A DNA stretch of 64,000 nucleotides, taken from the NCBI RefSeq assembly GCF_000283155.1, contig NW_004454193.1, positions 13,234,636 through 13,298,635 on the forward strand, given 5' to 3'. Source of the stretch: Ceratotherium simum simum. Lineage: Eukaryota > Chordata > Mammalia > Perissodactyla > Rhinocerotidae. Made by a program: the position numbers and the translations under genes. This document shows positions 60,170-64,000 of this stretch, piece by piece. The notes under the pieces are model-generated. The model did no database searches. It saw only the letters and a list, made by a program, of their open reading frames with translations, and was not told the DNA's origin. Within the stretch, counting starts at the first letter, position 1. The number at the start of each line of letters is the position of its first letter.

Positions 60170-60665
60170 TTGGCAAAGACCTTTAGTTGTGAAAGAGAAA
60201 GATATTGAAGGAGCTGAGAAGTCAGGTGCGGCTGCAGCAAAGGCCGTATAAAGAGGAGAACTGAGAGATGGGGCAGGATTATGAAGGTTCATATCTACTG
60301 CATTAGGAAGTTTTCAGTCTTCATTTAATAGAGAACCATATAGGTTTCTATGCAGATGGGAGTCTGTATAATCTGTGCTTTAGAACAATCACTCTGAGGA
60401 GATGTGGAAGGCAGGAAGATCATTTGGGATACTCTTGCAAGAGTTTAATTATGAAACAATCAGGGTCCAAATTAAGGTGATGACAGTAGACCCAGAACTG
60501 GAATGACAGAGAAAGGTCATACAAAGCTATTTCAGAGTAGATAGAATTTATTGATTGTATAGTTGTGAAAGACTGGAAGAGAGACCTAGGGCTAGGAGTT
60601 ATTCCTAGGTTTTGTTTGAATAACTAGGTGGTTATGATTAAGCGAGGGAGGAAATGCTTGATGGA
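60170..60665 (-). mobile_element. L2 LINE relic (antisense)
   Basis: 'ggggcaggattatgaaggtt', 'cagtcttcatttaatagaga', 'ccaaattaaggtgatgacag', 'gagttattcctaggttttgt' and 'ataactaggtggttatgatt' are in antisense L2 order (ORF2 C-terminal region). Confidence 0.75.
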
Positions 60666-60704
60666 GCAACATGGTTGTCCAGTTTAATTAGAGACAGTTT
60701 AGCT

Positions 60705-60868
60705 CAGTGTTTCTTAAGTTTTAATGTGGTTATGAATCACCTAGGGATCTTGTTAAAAAGTGGATTCTGATTCAGCAGTTATGGACCAGGGCCTGTACTT
60801 CATACACAGCACCAGAGATATGGATGCTTCTGGTACTCAGTACTCTCTGAGTAGAACAGGTATGAGTT
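60705..60868 (+). mobile_element. MER20-like hAT-Charlie MITE (partial)
   Basis: 'cagtgtttcttaagttttaa', 'tatgaatcacctagggatct' and 'agtggattctgattcagcag' match the left half. The right half is diverged. Confidence 0.6.
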
Positions 60869-61698
60869 AAAGACTCTGCCTGGGAGATTCAAACCCAATC
60901 CTAGCTTGAGCGTTTGCTCAAAATCTTCATCCCTCTTAATTTTATTTCCTTCCAGCACTTACTTTATAGTGTCTTTGGTTTACTCACCCATAAACCAGCT
61001 CCCAGTTACTTTGTTGATCCTTCCTTTTCAGCAGTACACATCTTTTATTTTTACTGCCAATATTCCAGTGACTTTTATCCTGGTAACCCGACCCTAACCT
61101 TACTTACCTCTGATGATTCAGTTACACTAACTACCGCATTCCCTGTTTAGTTATGCCAATTGGGGTACTTTATATCCATTTCCCATTGGTGGAGTTACCA
61201 CTATTCATGGCCTTTCTATTAATTTTTCAGGCTTTTATACTCTTTCAATATTAGTGCATGAGTATAAACTCTATTCTATAGACTTTCTCACTATTTTACA
61301 AGTTGGCTTTTGCCTCAATTTCCTCTACCTCTCCTTATTCATAGAGAAAATTTACAACGTATAAAACTTCTTCCATTTAAGAATAATTAAAACATATCTG
61401 TCTAATTTTTTAGAAAACTCTTCAGGTCATAAATCCTATGCTCATAATGCTTTCAAGGATTGGAGTCAACCATAGGAAGCCCAAAGAATCAAACAATTAA
61501 TGAAAAGTAGCCGACTTTCACATCTATCCATTCTCACTTTTGCTATACTCATTAAACAGGGATATGTACAATGAGATTCATTTCTCCTGAGGAAAAAAAA
61601 TATGAGCTTTTTCAGTCTCATGTTAATATAATCCCCGTATTCAGGTCCCTTTGCTTCCATATCTAAGAATATTATAATGTCTTCCTCAAAATTTGGTG
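60869..61698. other. Single-copy DNA, no gene recognised
   Basis: Frames at 60906-61150 have no domain. No repeat was clearly identified. Confidence 0.4.
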
Positions 61699-61890
61699 CA
61701 GTGGCTCTCAAGTGGGAGTAGCATCCCTTACCCAGAGTGTGTTTGAAAATGAGTGTGGGGAGGATTTGAGTTGCCTCAGTGACTGGCATGGGGGAGGCCA
61801 CTGACATTTAGAGGGGAAATTCAGGGATGTTAAATATTCTGCAATGTATATGATGGTCCCATCCATTTATTCTCCATTGAGAAAAACAGC
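61699..61890 (+). mobile_element. hAT-Charlie MER-type MITE (diverged)
   Basis: 'cagtggctctcaagtgggag' at the left and 'attctccattgagaaaaac' at the right are compatible inverted ends, with 'gttaaatattctgcaatgta' similar to the MER5 centre. The 113-codon minus frame (61466-61807) partly overlaps it and is not called. Confidence 0.5.
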
Positions 61891-62537
61891 TAGAATATCA
61901 TTACATCATATGTAAATTTGTATTATTGACTGAGGGGAAGAGGTACTGTATTAATAAATTGTCTACTCAGGGGAATAATGTAAAATAATGAACATAACTG
62001 TTAAAATAAAAAATTTGAAAAAAAATTTTCCAAGTAGAAAGACATAGGGATTGTATATTGTTTTACTACAATCACCACATGGCCGTGCCAGATTAATCGG
62101 AAACGGAAAATTCCAGCCATACTTTTCAGGATACATGTTGAATTATGTGAACTTTGGATTGTGGGAATTTTTAAGATCTTATCTCTTACATCTGTTCTCT
62201 TTACTTTTTATAGTCTGTGTTAATAAGAGTGATAACTTCCTTATCTCATCCATAAAATATGTTTTACTTTAGACATGTGATGTACAATGTTATATACTAC
62301 AGAGAGGAGGCAGAGAATTAAATCAAGTCCCTGGAAGACTGAGATGGCTAGAGCTGTCTGATATTTGGATAACTTAATTGGTGATGTTGTAAATCTTCAG
62401 ATGTCAAGAATTCCTAAGAAAGTACATATTTGAGTAGTAATTCCCAAGAAACAGACATCAAAAACTTTCCCTTCTGCCTCTACTGCTCAAGGCACTCATG
62501 GTTTAATAAGTTTGGGAATTATTACGGGGCTTGAATT
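61891..62537. other. Single-copy DNA, no gene recognised
   Basis: AT-rich. The 73-codon plus frame (62051-62272) shows no domain. Confidence 0.4.
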
Positions 62538-62552
62538 AAGAGGAGACTGAAG

Positions 62553-62800
62553 GGCCGGCCCTGTGGCTTGGTGGTTAAGTGCGCGCGCTGCGATGCTGGT
62601 GGCCCGGGTTCGGATCCCGGGTGCGCATCGAGGCACCACTTCTCCGTTCATCCTGAGGCCGAGTCCCGCATACAGCAACTAGAAGGATGTGCAGCTACGA
62701 CATACAACTATGCACTGGGGCTTTGGGGGGAAAAAATAAAATAAATAAAATCTTTAAAACGCTCAATTAAAACCAGAGGAGGTAGGAAAAAAAAAAAAAA
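62553..62800 (+). mobile_element. ERE-type SINE, body-only form with an extra 3' segment
   Basis: The head GGCCGGCCCTGTGGCTTGGT and B-box-like GGTTCGGATCC are followed by the AGCAACTAGAAGGATGTGCA body, CTGGGGCTTTGGGG and a first A-rich tail ending near 62759. Twenty-seven bases of non-SINE sequence (62760-62786) and a second A run follow. A perfect 15-bp duplication AAGAGGAGACTGAAG lies at 62538-62552 and 62801-62815. Confidence 0.95.
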
Positions 62801-63094
62801 AAGAGGAGACTGAAGATAACTTGTAAAGCTTTTATTCTGAGATTTAGGATGGAGATATATTTCAAGTATCAGAATGTCAATTAAAAAAAAAATCCAAGAT
62901 TCTGCAAGTCAAACAGGTTCTCTCTTCTCTATATTGACCTAAGGGGTCATAGCTTTAATAAGGACAGTTGTAGCAAAAATAGTCAAGTCCATTACATCTT
63001 AACAATCTTTATATAATTATTGTAGAATGTATGTGGGGGTGGAGGCATGAGGAGATAGTTGCAAAGGGAGGGGTAATTAATTATAAGAGAACGA

Positions 63095-63330
63095 ACACTG
63101 GATGTAGGGTAAAGTAGACAAATTGAAATCTGGCTCTGCTTCTTCTAAGCTATATGATTATGCAATTTAATATTTCTCAATGTATGTTTCCTTAGCTGCA
63201 ACATCGAGATAATAATGGTTTATCTGATCAATCGCATGGCTTCTTAGGAATGTTTAAATCAGGCAAAGTGGGTGAAAGCAGCTAAAAGTTCACTCTCCAC
63301 ATAGCAGGCACTCATTATAATTGTTGATTC
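63095..63330 (+). mobile_element. MIR SINE (sense)
   Basis: 'atctggctctgcttcttcta', 'tccttagctgcaacatcgag' and 'ccacatagcaggcactcatt' give the MIR order. The element is nearly full length. Confidence 0.85.
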
Positions 63331-64000
63331 TGAGTAACATGCCACATTATAAAAGTGTTTAGAAAGACTAAGTTTTATTTTGAATTGAACGTTGTAGCAC
63401 ATTGGAGTTTTCTGTCTGATTTCTGTTAAATTTAGAAGCAGTTAATTATAGTAAGAGAGCTAAAGGTCTTTGAGGCATAGCATATTGTCTTTGTGTAGTC
63501 TACAAACAACTTTAATACCCAGTGGTGACCAAATGCATTCCTCACTATGGCATGAAGTCTATCATGCTAAATCGATTTCAATGAAATATGGGTCTTGGGC
63601 AGAGGTCACAGCCATATCTGACTGTGTTGCATTAAACACAAAAGTCACCAAACTAGCTGGGAATACAGAAGCTAGGTGTTTGATCATGAAGTAATGTTTG
63701 GAAATATGTTCCCTGGGCCTCTTCTCCTTCCACCAACATCAAATAAATAAGATAATCAGGATTATTTAAAGCTTAGGGACTGGTTCTTCTCAGATGACAC
63801 CAATAATGGGGCATCCATGCATATTTCTGGGATTGATCATTTCTATTATATTTCCTCCAAAACTTAAACATTTATTTTTTCCTTCCTTTTAAACACAAAG
63901 GCATGAAACCGTTGTGTTTCATGGGACACACAAATCAAAGGGATATGATGAAACCATTCAGCATAATCAAAGTACTAACTGCTTTTAGGGGGCAAAGCAG
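63331..64000. other. Single-copy DNA to the window edge
   Basis: A 74-codon plus frame (63470-63694) has no domain. No repeat or exon was recognised. Confidence 0.4.

Noticed and set aside
1..64000. CRISPR array, toxin-antitoxin, prophage or operon-like structure
   Set aside because: No direct-repeat array with unique spacers, no tightly packed genes and no ribosome-binding-site pattern. The repeat content is that of a placental mammal.

Overview
This is a gene-poor, AT-rich stretch of placental mammal chromosome, most likely from an odd-toed ungulate (Perissodactyla: horse, rhinoceros or tapir). The main evidence is 13 copies of a tRNA-derived SINE. Each has a GGCCGGCCC-type head with Pol III A-box and B-box-like segments, followed by either a GAGGAAGAT...TTAGCTCAGG tail or an AGCAACTAGAAGGATGTG...CTGGGGCTTTGG body. 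I recognise these as the equine repetitive element (ERE) group. The AGCAACTAGAAGGATGTG body differs from the classical horse ERE1 as I remember it, so a non-equid perissodactyl is possible, but that is a weak inference. The rest of the repeat set (MIR, L2, MER5A, MER20-like, MLT1/MaLR LTRs, old L1) is typical of any eutherian.

Layout. 0-9 kb: SINEs, MIRs, a (GATA)n microsatellite, a MER5A and a long L2. 9-16.6 kb: an L2 at 13-14 kb broken by a larger insertion that itself carries a small inverted-repeat element, then SINEs and MIRs. 16.6-22.4 kb: mostly single-copy DNA. 22.4-23.9 kb: a partial antisense MaLR retroelement (internal region plus its 5' LTR). 24-30.4 kb: microsatellites, a nearly identical 208-bp tandem duplication, an L2 interrupted by a MER5A, and a weak set of exon-like fragments on the minus strand. 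31.0-33.8 kb: a 5'-truncated, internally deleted L1 with a SINE in its A-rich tail. 34-41 kb: old L1, MIR and L2 pieces, a purine-rich tract and an MLT1 LTR. 41-48 kb: the least repetitive part, with homeodomain-site-rich DNA that looks like candidate regulatory sequence. 48-64 kb: SINEs, L1, L2, MER20-like, MLT1 and MIR, with a three-layer nest at 57-58 kb.

No functional protein-coding gene, rRNA, tRNA, CRISPR array or operon could be supported. All open frames are at most 124 codons; several lie inside SINEs, L2, L1 or MaLR DNA, and the others look like chance. I did not find a new biological system. The observations most worth a second look are the 208-bp tandem duplication (26268-26683), a SINE that apparently carried extra 3' sequence inside its target-site duplication (62553-62800), the nested insertions, and a speculative decayed minus-strand gene (29603-30352). 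Repeat family names come from remembered consensus features, not from a database search.
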